From an uncultured Desulfovibrio sp. (GTDB taxonomy: Bacteria > Desulfobacterota > Desulfovibrionia > Desulfovibrionales > Desulfovibrionaceae): a stretch of 17,448 nt of DNA. Position 1 is the stretch's first letter; the number at the start of each line of letters is the position of its first letter. The position numbers and the translations under genes are program-made. Positions 1 to 6,016 of the stretch are shown here, piece by piece. Location of the stretch: the NCBI GenBank assembly GCA_937926875.1, contig CALBAX010000088.1, forward strand, positions 1 through 17,448, written 5' to 3'. Below the pieces are notes generated by a model, which worked only from the letters and a program-made list of their open reading frames with translations, searched no databases and was not told where the DNA came from.

Positions 1-341
1 TAGCCCTTGCTGCCGTCAGGGGCCGTGGTCTGAGCAAAAACTTCGCCATTGGCACGATCCACCATCACCATGGCGCCCTTGTTGCCGATCCAGCTCAGGT
101 CGACTTTCTTGAAGCGCATGCCTTCGATGATCCCGGCATAGTCACTGGCAAAGAAGGCTTTGACTTCCATGCCGAGGGCCTTGCTCATATCCTTGAGGAA
201 AGGATCCCAAAGCACCTTGAGGTTCTGGCTGGCTTCGGTAGAAATGATGCCAAAGTTGAGGGTCTGCTGCGCCTGGACAGTCAACGCGCTGCCCAGCAGC
301 ATGGCAGAGACCAGCAGGCCGGAAAGAAGACGGGAAAACAT
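1..341 (-). CDS. phnD: Phosphonate ABC transporter substrate-binding protein PhnD (N-terminal part, cut by window edge)
   Basis: This is the periplasmic binding protein that captures phosphonates and hands them to the PhnE permease and PhnC ATPase. Only the first 113 residues are in the window. They begin with a classical signal peptide: MFSRLL, then a hydrophobic core ending near Ala24 (LTVQA|QQ). The mature start LNFGIISTEASQNLK and the segment FFASDYAGIIEGMRF, followed by DRANGEVFAQT, match from memory the N-terminus of E. coli PhnD, including its phosphonate-pocket region. The start is fixed by AAGGAG eight bases before the ATG at 341. It lies 49 nt downstream of phnC in the same direction, so it is almost certainly cotranscribed. 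The ligand could also be phosphite or another phosphonate-like anion, because PhnD and PtxB belong to the same fold family. The remaining two thirds and any phnE lie left of the window. Confidence 0.93.
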   Translation of the reverse strand, partial: MFSRLLSGLLVSAMLLGSALTVQAQQTLNFGIISTEASQNLKVLWDPFLKDMSKALGMEVKAFFASDYAGIIEGMRFKKVDLSWIGNKGAMVMVDRANGEVFAQTTAPDGSKG

Positions 342-390
342 GTATTTTCTCCTTGGCTAAAAGTGGTGAAGCAAAGGGATCAGGATGGCC

Positions 391-1224
391 CTAGGCAGCG
401 CGGGACGTCTCGCGGACAGGGCTGCCGGGCAGTGTCACCGTTTCCTGAAGATCGGTCTTGGCGGCAAAAAGTTCATCGCTTTCAGCGCCGTACAGTTCCG
501 CCAGGAACTGGGGCGTCAGACGTTCCGTGGGGCCGTCGTAGACGATCTCGCCTTTTTTCAGGGCCACGGTACGGGGGCAGAAGCGCATGGCGTAATCCAC
601 CTGATGCAGGGTCACCACGACGGTGAGGCCATCCTTCTGGTTGAGGTCGCGCAGGGTCTGCATGACATTGCGGGCCGATTCGGGGTCCAGCGAGGCGATG
701 GGCTCGTCAGCCAGCAGCACGCGGGCACGTTGCACCAGGGCACGGGCGATGGCGGCACGCTGCTGCTGCCCGCCGGAAAGAGTGCCGGTGCGCTGCCAGG
801 CCTTCTCCCCGATCCCCACGCGGGTCAGAGCCCGGAGGGCCAGTTCCCTGTCATCTGTGTGGAAAACACCGGTCAGGCTGCGCCACAGGCTCGTACGGGC
901 CAGAGCGCCCAGCATGACATTGCGGGCCACGCTCATGCGTTCCACCAGGTTGAATTGCTGGAAGATCATGCCGATACCGGCGCGGATACGGCGGATGTCA
1001 CGGCTGATGCAGCCATTTTCCTGCACAATCTCATCATCGACCTGCACCAGGCTTTCGCCCCTGTCTCCGGCGGTCAGACCGCAGATGTGGCGCATGAGCG
1101 TGGATTTGCCGGAACCTGAAGAGCCGATGAGGGCCACCATCTCTCCCGGAGCCACATGCAGGTTGATGTGGGAAAGACCTTTGCTGCTGCCAAACGTTTT
1201 ATTGAGATTGCTGATGTGGATCAT
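391..1224 (-). CDS. phnC: Phosphonate ABC transporter ATP-binding protein PhnC
   Basis: This is the cytoplasmic ATPase subunit that powers phosphonate import together with PhnD and a PhnE permease. The 277-aa product has every ABC hallmark: Walker A GSSGSGKST at residues 34-42, a Q-loop in IFQQFNLVERMSV near 87-99, signature LSGGQQQRA at 149-157, Walker B VLLADE at 169-174 with a D-loop SLDP, and the switch His207 in TLHQVD. Q-loop wording of the FQQFNLV type is typical of the PhnC branch. The frame is open further upstream to 1383, but the start MIHISNLNKTF at 1224 is preferred. It has GGGAG six bases upstream and gives the usual family length; the extra 53 residues would resemble no ABC protein. 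It is first in the phnC-phnD operon. I saw no clear promoter in the 150 bases upstream. Confidence 0.95.
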   Translation of the reverse strand: MIHISNLNKTFGSSKGLSHINLHVAPGEMVALIGSSGSGKSTLMRHICGLTAGDRGESLVQVDDEIVQENGCISRDIRRIRAGIGMIFQQFNLVERMSVARNVMLGALARTSLWRSLTGVFHTDDRELALRALTRVGIGEKAWQRTGTLSGGQQQRAAIARALVQRARVLLADEPIASLDPESARNVMQTLRDLNQKDGLTVVVTLHQVDYAMRFCPRTVALKKGEIVYDGPTERLTPQFLAELYGAESDELFAAKTDLQETVTLPGSPVRETSRAA

Positions 1225-1372
1225 GCGAATGCTCCCGTTGAAGTTGACTGGCTCACAATGGGCAAAACGCATGGCGAAACGATGACGCGTCCATGATGAA
1301 AACCCAACGTTTACGTCACCGTTTGCAAGAGGGAATGTGGCGGTTCGGCAGCATCCCCTGCGCCTTCCAACG

Positions 1373-1412
1373 ACAAAAGGCATCCTTCCCGAAATGGAAG
1401 GATGCCTTTTGT
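1373..1412 (-). terminator. Rho-independent terminator, probably bidirectional
   Basis: A near-perfect 17-bp stem (1373-1389 paired with 1396-1412) encloses the 6-nt loop CGAAAT. On the minus strand the right arm ends in CCTTTTGT, giving a short U-rich tail. It lies about 30 nt past the stop of the 81-aa Cys-rich gene and separates it from phnC. The plus strand also ends in TTTTGTTTT, so it could terminate either way, although no plus-strand gene is evident to its left. Confidence 0.85.
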
Positions 1413-1440
1413 TTTCAAGTAGACGAAAGCAGCTACAGGA

Positions 1441-1686
1441 TTACCAGCGGCTGGGATCGCGGCATTCCTGCCGCCCGAAGGTGCAGACGCCGCACATGTC
1501 TGAACTGTCCACGAAACGGCCGTCCACAGTATAAAAATCGACCACGGGCCCATGCCCGCAGATGATGCACTGACGCTCATAATCCGGGCAGGCCCGGCAC
1601 AGGGGCAGGATATCCGGGCTGCCTGCCATCATCTTTTCCACAGAAACACGCGTGAATTCCGGCTGGGACATGATGCTTTCAAACAT
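1441..1686 (-). CDS. Small Cys-rich (putative zinc-binding) protein, 81 aa
   Basis: I do not recognise the family. The protein has three CxxC pairs: C30-x2-C33 (CRAC), C40-x2-C43 (CIIC) and C65-x2-C68 (CGVC), plus C75. This would suit one or two structural zinc sites or an iron-sulfur site. There is no signal peptide or membrane segment, so it should be cytoplasmic. The start at 1686 has no Shine-Dalgarno of its own. It follows the upstream stop as TGATATG, which points to translational coupling with the 134-aa zinc-ribbon gene. A second in-frame ATG lies five codons in. A strong hairpin terminator follows. The two coupled Cys-rich proteins probably work together, but their role is unknown. 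Confidence 0.7.
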   Translation of the reverse strand: MFESIMSQPEFTRVSVEKMMAGSPDILPLCRACPDYERQCIICGHGPVVDFYTVDGRFVDSSDMCGVCTFGRQECRDPSRW

Positions 1687-1687
1687 A

Positions 1688-2092
1688 TCAGAAAAAGGTA
1701 CGCCGCAAAGGGCGGTTCATGTTCGGGGGAACGAACTGACAGCGAGAAAGGCCAAAGCATTCGGAACGTTCGCCACAGGGAAGACGCGATGCTGTCAGAT
1801 GCATGCGTGGACAGGTGACCAAGATCCCCTGGTCCAGCATAGCCTGCCAGCGGGATTCCACAACCTGCACCGGCACACGCACCGGTTCCATGGGCCTGGA
1901 AGGACGGGCCTCCACGTTCATCCGAACCTGGGTCTCCGCTGTCTGGCTTCTCCGGGGGCTTCTGGCAGACGATTTTTCCCGGCTCATACGCCGTTCCTTC
2001 TGGCATTGGGGACAGATATGCCCGCGTGGCCCGGGAGCAATGAACGAACTACCGCAACGGGTGCAAATAACAGGACAAAATGAGGGGATCAT
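1688..2092 (-). CDS. Zinc-ribbon protein of unknown function, 134 aa
   Basis: The N-terminus reads as a compact zinc ribbon, C10-x2-C13 (CTRCG) and C27-x2-C30 (CPQC), with an additional Cys6. A basic, Ser/Arg-rich linker (about 33-58) follows, then a mixed segment with VRVPVQVVESRWQAMLDQG near 71-89 and four more Cys (94, 106, 112, 118). The frame is open back to 2269, but the start is set by a textbook GGGAGGTG just before the ATG at 2092; the earlier part shows no protein-like pattern. The stop sits one base before the start of the 81-aa Cys-rich gene. Zinc ribbons of this kind often mediate protein or nucleic-acid contacts, but no function can be assigned from sequence. Confidence 0.68.
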   Translation of the reverse strand: MIPSFCPVICTRCGSSFIAPGPRGHICPQCQKERRMSREKSSARSPRRSQTAETQVRMNVEARPSRPMEPVRVPVQVVESRWQAMLDQGILVTCPRMHLTASRLPCGERSECFGLSRCQFVPPNMNRPLRRTFF

Positions 2093-2096
2093 GCGC

Positions 2097-2104
2097 CACC
2101 TCCC
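2097..2104 (-). promoter_or_regulatory. Ribosome binding site that fixes the start of the zinc-ribbon gene
   Basis: GGGAGGTG lies four bases before the ATG at 2092. It is one of the strongest Shine-Dalgarno matches in the host part of the window and is the reason to prefer this start over longer in-frame starts. Confidence 0.75.
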
Positions 2105-2414
2105 TGAAAGGGGCTGGGTGCCGGACAGGATCGAGCAAGGAGGGACAAAAGGCAGCATCGTGCCACCGGTCTGCTTCCTGCCCGGATGTGCTTTCAGACT
2201 GCCCTGCCCTTCCGTCAATGCTGTGAGCGCCCGGTGACAATTCAGCTCCATATGCAGCGAGGTGCGCAAAACTCTTCGAGCCTTTCCTTATATGCTCCTC
2301 TCCATACAGCTCCTCTTCTCCCGGAAGGGTCGCGCAGCAACTTCCCACATACAAGAGCCCAAATACCTGCATCCTCCCATGCCATCGGACATCCATCTGC
2401 CCAGAGATCGCAAA
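2105..2414. other. Intergenic region between zinc-ribbon gene and PPK2 gene
   Basis: About 310 bases with no convincing coding sequence. Open frames on both strands lack ribosome binding sites and recognisable motifs. It should hold the promoter of the two coupled Cys-rich genes on the minus strand, but I could not find a -35/-10 pair with good spacing. Confidence 0.5.
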
Positions 2415-2416
2415 GC

Positions 2417-2448
2417 ATAAAAAAGAGCCGGAGCAATCTCCGGCTCTT
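2417..2448 (-). terminator. Rho-independent terminator of the PPK2 gene
   Basis: A perfect 11-bp GC-rich stem (2423-2433 with 2438-2448) has the 4-nt loop CAAT. On the minus strand it runs into TTTTTTAT. It starts 26 nt after the stop codon of the polyphosphate:AMP phosphotransferase gene. Confidence 0.9.
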
Positions 2449-2473
2449 GATATCCGTTGCTGCAAGGATCCTA

Positions 2474-3967
2474 TCAGCGCAGGGCGCGCTTCAGGGCATC
2501 CCTGTAAATGCGCAGGACCATCAGGCGGGCATATTTTTTGTTCTCCGCCGGGACCACATGCCAGGGAGCATCTTCCGTGCTGGTACGCAGGAACATCTCA
2601 TCCGCGGCGCGGGCGTACTCGGGCCACTTGTCACGGTTCCGCCAGTCTTCATCGGTGATCTTGTAGCGCTTCCACGGAATGGCCTCACGCTCCCGGAAGC
2701 GCCGCAGCTGTTCTTCCGGCGAGATGTGCAGCCAAAACTTGAGCAGTATGTTGCCGTTGTTGGTCAGCTGATGCTCAAAGTGATTGATCTCGGCATAGGC
2801 GCGGGCCCAGTCTTCCTTGGGGGTCAGCTTTTCCACGCGTTCCACCAAAACACGGCCGTACCAGGAGCGGTCATAGATGGTGATGAACCCGGCGCGGGGG
2901 ATATGCCGCCAGAAACGCCACAGATAATGGTGCGCCAGCTCTTCGTCTGAAGGCGCACTGATGGGGATGACACGCGTGATGCGGGCATCTGTCCCGGCCG
3001 TCAGACGCCGGATGGCGCCCCCCTTGCCGGCGGCATCCCAGCCTTCGAAGATGAGCGTGGAGGAGATCCCCTTCTTGTACGCCTGGAACGAGAGCTGGTA
3101 GATCTCCTTCTGCAGGCGTTTCAGTTCCTTCTGGTAATGCTCGGGGGCCTGCACGCTGGAAAGGTCGATGGCATCCAGGGTGGAGACCAGGGACTCGCGG
3201 GCGTCCTCTTCCACTTCAGGCAGGGATTCCAGCACATTGAGGCGGGCGGCACGGGCATCATGCGCGGCGATGGTCCGTTCGATGCCTGCAATGATGGCTT
3301 TCACCACAGACAGGTTGCGGAAATTGGGGTCCGCGGCGTCGATGATGCTCCAGGGCGCATTGTCGCGGTCTGTCAGCATGATGGCCCGGGACGCGGCACT
3401 GACCATACCGTCGTAATCCGCGGCGATTTTTTTGTCAGATGGCGAAAAATGTACCAGTGCCCGATTCTCCTGCCGCTCTTTGAGCGCACGGGCATGGTCC
3501 TTTTTGTTAAGATGGAGCCAAAGCTTGATGATGGCCATCCCGGATTCCGCCAGCCCGGATTCCAGGGCCTGCCAGCGGTGCATGCTGGCGGTGAACTCGT
3601 TTTCTCCCACATCCTTGCAACAGCGCTGGCGCATGGCCTCGCCATACCAGCCATCATAAAAGACTGCCGTCTGTCCGGCAGCCGGAAGCTGCCGCCAGAA
3701 ACGCCAGGGCCAGGGGCGGGACTTCTCTTCGTCGGTCACCAGCCAGAAAACATGGTTCTGCACATGTTTGCTGTCCATCCATTCCGACAGGAGGTTGATG
3801 ACGGCGCCGCGCCCGGAACCGACCAGGCCGGCCACCGTGATCAGGACGGGGATCTTGCGCTCGATGCACTGCAGCTGCGCATTGAAAAGGCGCATGCGCA
3901 GCTGGGGGGCTTTTTCTTCAAATTCCTTGTTACTGCATGCTCTGCCAAGGGCTGCCGATTCAAACAT
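2474..3967 (-). CDS. pap: Polyphosphate:AMP phosphotransferase (two-domain PPK2, Pap type)
   Basis: This enzyme transfers phosphate from polyphosphate to a nucleotide; two-domain PPK2 proteins of about 500 aa mainly convert AMP to ADP. The 497-aa product holds two PPK2 modules in tandem. The C-terminal one has an intact P-loop, GWDAAGKGG (309-317), and the lid/Walker B segment YDRSWYGR (365-372), followed by KFWLHIS and later KRYKITDEDWRNR. The N-terminal one is degenerate: GLVGSGRG (47-54) replaces the P-loop lysine pattern and YDGWYGE (104-110) stands for the lid. This asymmetry is known in Pap enzymes, where the C-terminal module is catalytic. An in-frame TTG lies three codons upstream, but the ATG at 3967 is better placed relative to AAGG. 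It is a single-gene unit with its own terminator. Substrate preference (AMP versus ADP) is inferred from the architecture. Confidence 0.9.
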   Translation of the reverse strand: MFESAALGRACSNKEFEEKAPQLRMRLFNAQLQCIERKIPVLITVAGLVGSGRGAVINLLSEWMDSKHVQNHVFWLVTDEEKSRPWPWRFWRQLPAAGQTAVFYDGWYGEAMRQRCCKDVGENEFTASMHRWQALESGLAESGMAIIKLWLHLNKKDHARALKERQENRALVHFSPSDKKIAADYDGMVSAASRAIMLTDRDNAPWSIIDAADPNFRNLSVVKAIIAGIERTIAAHDARAARLNVLESLPEVEEDARESLVSTLDAIDLSSVQAPEHYQKELKRLQKEIYQLSFQAYKKGISSTLIFEGWDAAGKGGAIRRLTAGTDARITRVIPISAPSDEELAHHYLWRFWRHIPRAGFITIYDRSWYGRVLVERVEKLTPKEDWARAYAEINHFEHQLTNNGNILLKFWLHISPEEQLRRFREREAIPWKRYKITDEDWRNRDKWPEYARAADEMFLRTSTEDAPWHVVPAENKKYARLMVLRIYRDALKRALR

Positions 3968-4032
3968 AGTATCCAACCTTGCTCAAAATGTTCGCACGGG
4001 AAGCGGACACGCAGCTCCGGAACCTTCCCGGC

Positions 4033-4069
4033 ACTCCAGGACAGCCAACGTACTGGCTGCTCCTGGAGT
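4033..4069. repeat. Inverted repeat upstream of the PPK2 gene
   Basis: A 15-bp stem with one bulged C: 4033-4047 pairs with 4054-4069 around ACGTAC. It lies 66 nt upstream of the PPK2 start. No T-run follows on the minus strand and only TTTTGG on the plus strand. It may therefore be an operator, an RNA leader structure, or a weak terminator for the 106-aa gene transcript arriving from the right. Confidence 0.6.
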
Positions 4070-4147
4070 TTTGGGGCAGCATAACTTTTTTCTTAGGATT
4101 CGTCAGCCTGCCCAAGCGGGAATATCCTGCCGAGCCTGCCCCTTTCC

Positions 4148-4468
4148 CTACCTGGATACAGGCAGGATGCCCGGTATTTTCCGGAGCAGACGCCGCTTGC
4201 TCCGCCCGCTTACGGCACGCTGCAAACGGCACAGCCGCCCCATGCGCACCTTTCCTTCCCACGCAGGAAACTGCCTGTGATCCCGCTGTATTGCATGCAT
4301 CTTCCCTACAGCCTGCAACATATCCAACTGCGCCTGGACATATTCCTGCGTCGTCAAAGGGCCGCCTTTTTGCCCCTGAGCTACGAGGATGCCAAGCTGT
4401 ATGACGCATCTTTCCAAGATGTCCAGAACCATCTGATTTTGCTTCACGTTCTCCCCCATTGCAGTCAT
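4148..4468 (-). CDS. Small protein of unknown function, 106 aa
   Basis: I do not recognise the family. Residues 5-60 look like two or three amphipathic helices: NQMVLDILERCVIQLGILV, then QEYVQAQLDMLQAVGKM. The C-terminal 35 residues are strongly basic (RLCRLQRAVSGRSKRRLLRK). There is no signal peptide. The start at 4468 is fixed by AAAGGTGA five bases upstream; the frame is open further right, but that part is not protein-like. A short frame ending in VFKERTKVIA overlaps this start by ATGA and could be a leader peptide. A basic tail after a helical body would suit a nucleic-acid or membrane-surface contact, but this is speculation. It could be a chance frame, though the ribosome binding site argues against that. 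Confidence 0.6.
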   Translation of the reverse strand: MTAMGENVKQNQMVLDILERCVIQLGILVAQGQKGGPLTTQEYVQAQLDMLQAVGKMHAIQRDHRQFPAWEGKVRMGRLCRLQRAVSGRSKRRLLRKIPGILPVSR

Positions 4469-4472
4469 GCGA

Positions 4473-4480
4473 TCACCTTT
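4473..4480 (-). promoter_or_regulatory. Ribosome binding site of the 106-aa gene
   Basis: AAAGGTGA lies four bases before the ATG at 4468 (spacer TCGC counted with the final A). It decides this start and is the main support that the gene is real. Confidence 0.6.
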
Positions 4481-4716
4481 GTACGTTCCTTGAAAACAAT
4501 CTGTCCGAGAATCGTTCCAAAGGACGGAATCATCTGTTCCGGGATCAGCAGAACAGATCCAGCCACGTAGTCCAGCCCTCCTGGCTGATCTTGCTCGCAA
4601 AAAGAGGTGACATAAGCGCAGACTTTTCCTGGATGAAATACCGTTCTCGATACTGGAGAGAAGATGTGATGGACAAACAGACACAAACCGGGACGGCAAG
4701 GGACTGTAACTCCGCG

Positions 4717-4758
4717 AAAAGAAAAGGCCCACGGTGCATTTTGGTACACCGTGGGCCT
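4717..4758 (-). terminator. Rho-independent terminator of a minus-strand RNA gene whose body has been displaced
   Basis: A perfect 12-bp stem (4725-4736 with 4747-4758) has a 10-nt loop and, on the minus strand, the tail TTTTCTTTTC. No protein gene feeds it. Immediately upstream on the same strand is only the 16-nt acceptor-arm remnant at 4775-4790. The simplest reading is that this is the original terminator of a stable RNA gene (tmRNA or tRNA) split by prophage integration. Confidence 0.85.
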
Positions 4759-4774
4759 CTGGGACATGCGCTGA

Positions 4775-4790
4775 TGGTGGAGGCGGGGGA
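4775..4790 (-). other. Prophage attachment-site scar: 3' end of a tmRNA or tRNA-Ala gene
   Basis: On the minus strand this reads TCCCCCGCCTCCACCA. It ends in an encoded CCA with discriminator A, preceded by the acceptor strand CGCCTCC with U at position 70, the partner of the G3-U70 pair that marks alanine acceptors. From memory, GCCTCCACCA is a common tmRNA 3' end. The T-arm and everything further 5' are missing: TTCTATG precedes it, with no matching stem. A gene-body-less 3' end directly before a terminator is what integration into the 3' part of an RNA gene leaves. The exact crossover point is not visible. Confidence 0.65.
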
Positions 4791-5155
4791 CATAGAACAA
4801 CATGCTTAACTATTTATAATACAAGTATATCTTTAAAATATCTCGAATTCGATACCCCCGAATATACCCCATCTCTTTGCCCGCTATACGGGTTCAACTC
4901 CCCTGCCCCCTTCGAAGGAAGAAACTGTGATCGAAATGAGCGAAAATTTTTTTTCAACGCTCAAATTTCGATTTTAAGCCCATAAAAATTTTTTTCCGAA
5001 ACGTGGTATGGAAAAACACGAAAAACTCCCTAGAACGAAAAGATGGAGCGCTATGGCGAAATGGGCTTTTTTAGTTCTGAAAACTCCCCCAAAGAGACTT
5101 CTATGGGCAGAACCAGCTTAGAAACAGCCCCATCCATTGCCCCATCCCAGCCGAC
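4791..5155. other. Non-coding AT-rich terminal segment of the prophage
   Basis: No convincing gene. It contains a palindrome TCGAATTCGA (4843-4852), a near-repeat pair around GATACCCC and ATACCCC (4851-4868), the long hairpin at 4930-4972 and two AAAACTCCC copies (near 5022-5032 and 5079-5088). Short repeats beside an attachment site may be arm-type integrase or excisionase sites, but none can be proven by eye. Confidence 0.45.
4930..4972. repeat. AT-rich 13-bp inverted repeat with T-rich loop
   Basis: ATCGAAAT plus GAGCG (4930-4942) pairs with CGCTC (4958-4962) and ATTTCGAT (4965-4972), with a 2-nt AA bulge and a 15-nt loop containing eight T in a row. It could be a protein-binding palindrome near the attachment site or a terminator-like structure. 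Neither strand shows the usual GC stem followed by a U-run. Confidence 0.6.
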
Positions 5156-5335
5156 ATGGTAGCCTGCCGCCATGACACACCTGTCTTGCGTCCTACTTCT
5201 GATTTGCCTTGGTCTGCCCGAGAGCGTCACGCGCTCAGGTTCGGAGCCTTCCTGAGACCGCAGAGGCTGGAGCGGACGCCGGAAGGCTACGAAGTGGATT
5301 ACGTCATACCGCTATGCGGCGGCGCTGAAAGCTGA
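5156..5335 (+). pseudogene. Truncated HNH-endonuclease-like remnant, 59 codons
   Basis: The short frame runs from ATG 5156 to TGA 5335. Its second half, TPEGYEVDYVIPLCGGGAES, strongly resembles the core of small phage HNH nucleases, where the motif is normally GYxVDHIxPLCxGG followed by asparagine/His-containing residues. Here the catalytic His of the DH pair is Tyr, and the frame stops right after GGGAES, so the rest of the beta-beta-alpha metal site is missing. No good Shine-Dalgarno precedes the ATG. It ends 13 nt before the next gene and in the same direction. It is most likely a decayed fragment. A functional small protein is less likely but possible, since the frame has no internal stop. 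Confidence 0.5.
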
Positions 5336-5348
5336 GGGAGGGAAAGGA

Positions 5349-5942
5349 ATGATAAAGCGTTTCATTTCTCTTGCTATATTTATCGCGATATTTTCGGTGA
5401 CATCATTTGCAGCATATCTTACTGGAAGCAATAATAATCTCACATTTCTTGCAGTATGTATATTTATCATCGGGCTAATTCTGGCTTTTATAGTTACAAC
5501 AAAAATAAATGATAAGTTTGACAGTGTTGAAACAAAAAGTCTTTTTGATATAATATACATATTTGAAAAGAAAAAAATCTTAAATGATCTGAAAAAAGTT
5601 ATAAATAATGGATGGATAGATCATATTTTTATTGACGAAAATCAAAAAATATACATGTTCAAAAAAACATATCTCTATATAAGTAAAAATAAAATATCAA
5701 GAAACGTAGAAAACAAAAAGCTACGAAGAACCACGCTAATGATAATTGCATATATTATAAGAGAAGAGATAATATATAGCGACGATTTCATATATCGAGG
5801 TATTCCAGGATTTAAGTCAAGTGATAACATCAAATGCTATATTAGACTTCTCAACTATATGAATAGTGAAGGATTTATTTCTGAAGATGAAAAGAATTAT
5901 GCTCTATGCGATTTAAAAAAAGAGCTCTCAACACTAGGATAA
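5349..5942 (+). CDS. AT-rich two-TM membrane-anchored protein of unknown function, 197 aa (prophage cargo candidate)
   Basis: I do not recognise the family. Two hydrophobic helices come first: residues about 5-24 (FISLAIFIAIFSVTSFAAYL) and 31-50 (NLTFLAVCIFIIGLILAFIV). The remaining 145 residues are cytoplasmic-looking, Lys/Ile/Asn-rich and predicted mixed helix, ending in a small helical bundle (CYIRLLNYMNSEGFISEDEK). The start has GGAGGGAAAGGA directly upstream. Codon use is extremely AT-rich, unlike both the host genes and the GC-rich virion genes, which indicates recent acquisition. Its place at the prophage end next to the attachment site, transcribed against the virion operon and followed by a terminator, is typical for lysogenic-conversion, anti-phage or superinfection-exclusion genes. 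That role is inferred from context only. Confidence 0.8.
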   Translation: MIKRFISLAIFIAIFSVTSFAAYLTGSNNNLTFLAVCIFIIGLILAFIVTTKINDKFDSVETKSLFDIIYIFEKKKILNDLKKVINNGWIDHIFIDENQKIYMFKKTYLYISKNKISRNVENKKLRRTTLMIIAYIIREEIIYSDDFIYRGIPGFKSSDNIKCYIRLLNYMNSEGFISEDEKNYALCDLKKELSTLG

Positions 5943-5974
5943 ATATAAGTCTTAATATCCCCCTTATTCTATAG

Positions 5975-6010
5975 AAAGCCCCCGCTCCATCATGGAACGG
6001 GGGCTTTTTT
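5975..6010. terminator. Bidirectional rho-independent terminator between convergent genes
   Basis: AAAGCCCCCG (5975-5984) pairs with CGGGGGCTTT (5998-6007), and after one C-A mismatch the stem continues for 3 bp around a 5-nt loop. T-runs follow on the plus strand (TTTTTT) and, shorter, on the minus strand (CTTTCTAT). It ends both the AT-rich membrane-protein gene (plus) and the virion operon (minus), whose last stop is only a few bases away. Confidence 0.9.
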
Positions 6011-6016
6011 GCATGC

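Noticed and set aside
385..1119. 244-codon plus-strand frame opposite phnC
   Set aside because: Antisense of an unambiguous ABC ATPase; His/Gly-rich shadow.
1225..1383. N-terminal extension of phnC up to 1383
   Set aside because: No ribosome binding site there, it overlaps the terminator stem, and it would add 53 residues not found in ABC ATPases.
2049..2465. 138-codon minus-strand frame between the zinc-ribbon and PPK2 genes
   Set aside because: It overlaps the zinc-ribbon start in another frame and the PPK2 terminator, and has no ribosome binding site or motif.
4884..4915. Plus-strand GGGTTCAACTCCC segment resembling a tRNA/tmRNA T-arm
   Set aside because: Only four of five T-stem pairs form, no CCA follows and no matching 5' acceptor or anticodon arm lies upstream.
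5172..5255. Signal-peptide-like frame from ATG 5172 (MTHLSCVLLLICLGLP) as start of a secreted HNH nuclease with a frameshift
   Set aside because: The HNH-like frame is continuously open from ATG 5156, so no frameshift is needed; the hydrophobic stretch is likely a chance alternative frame.
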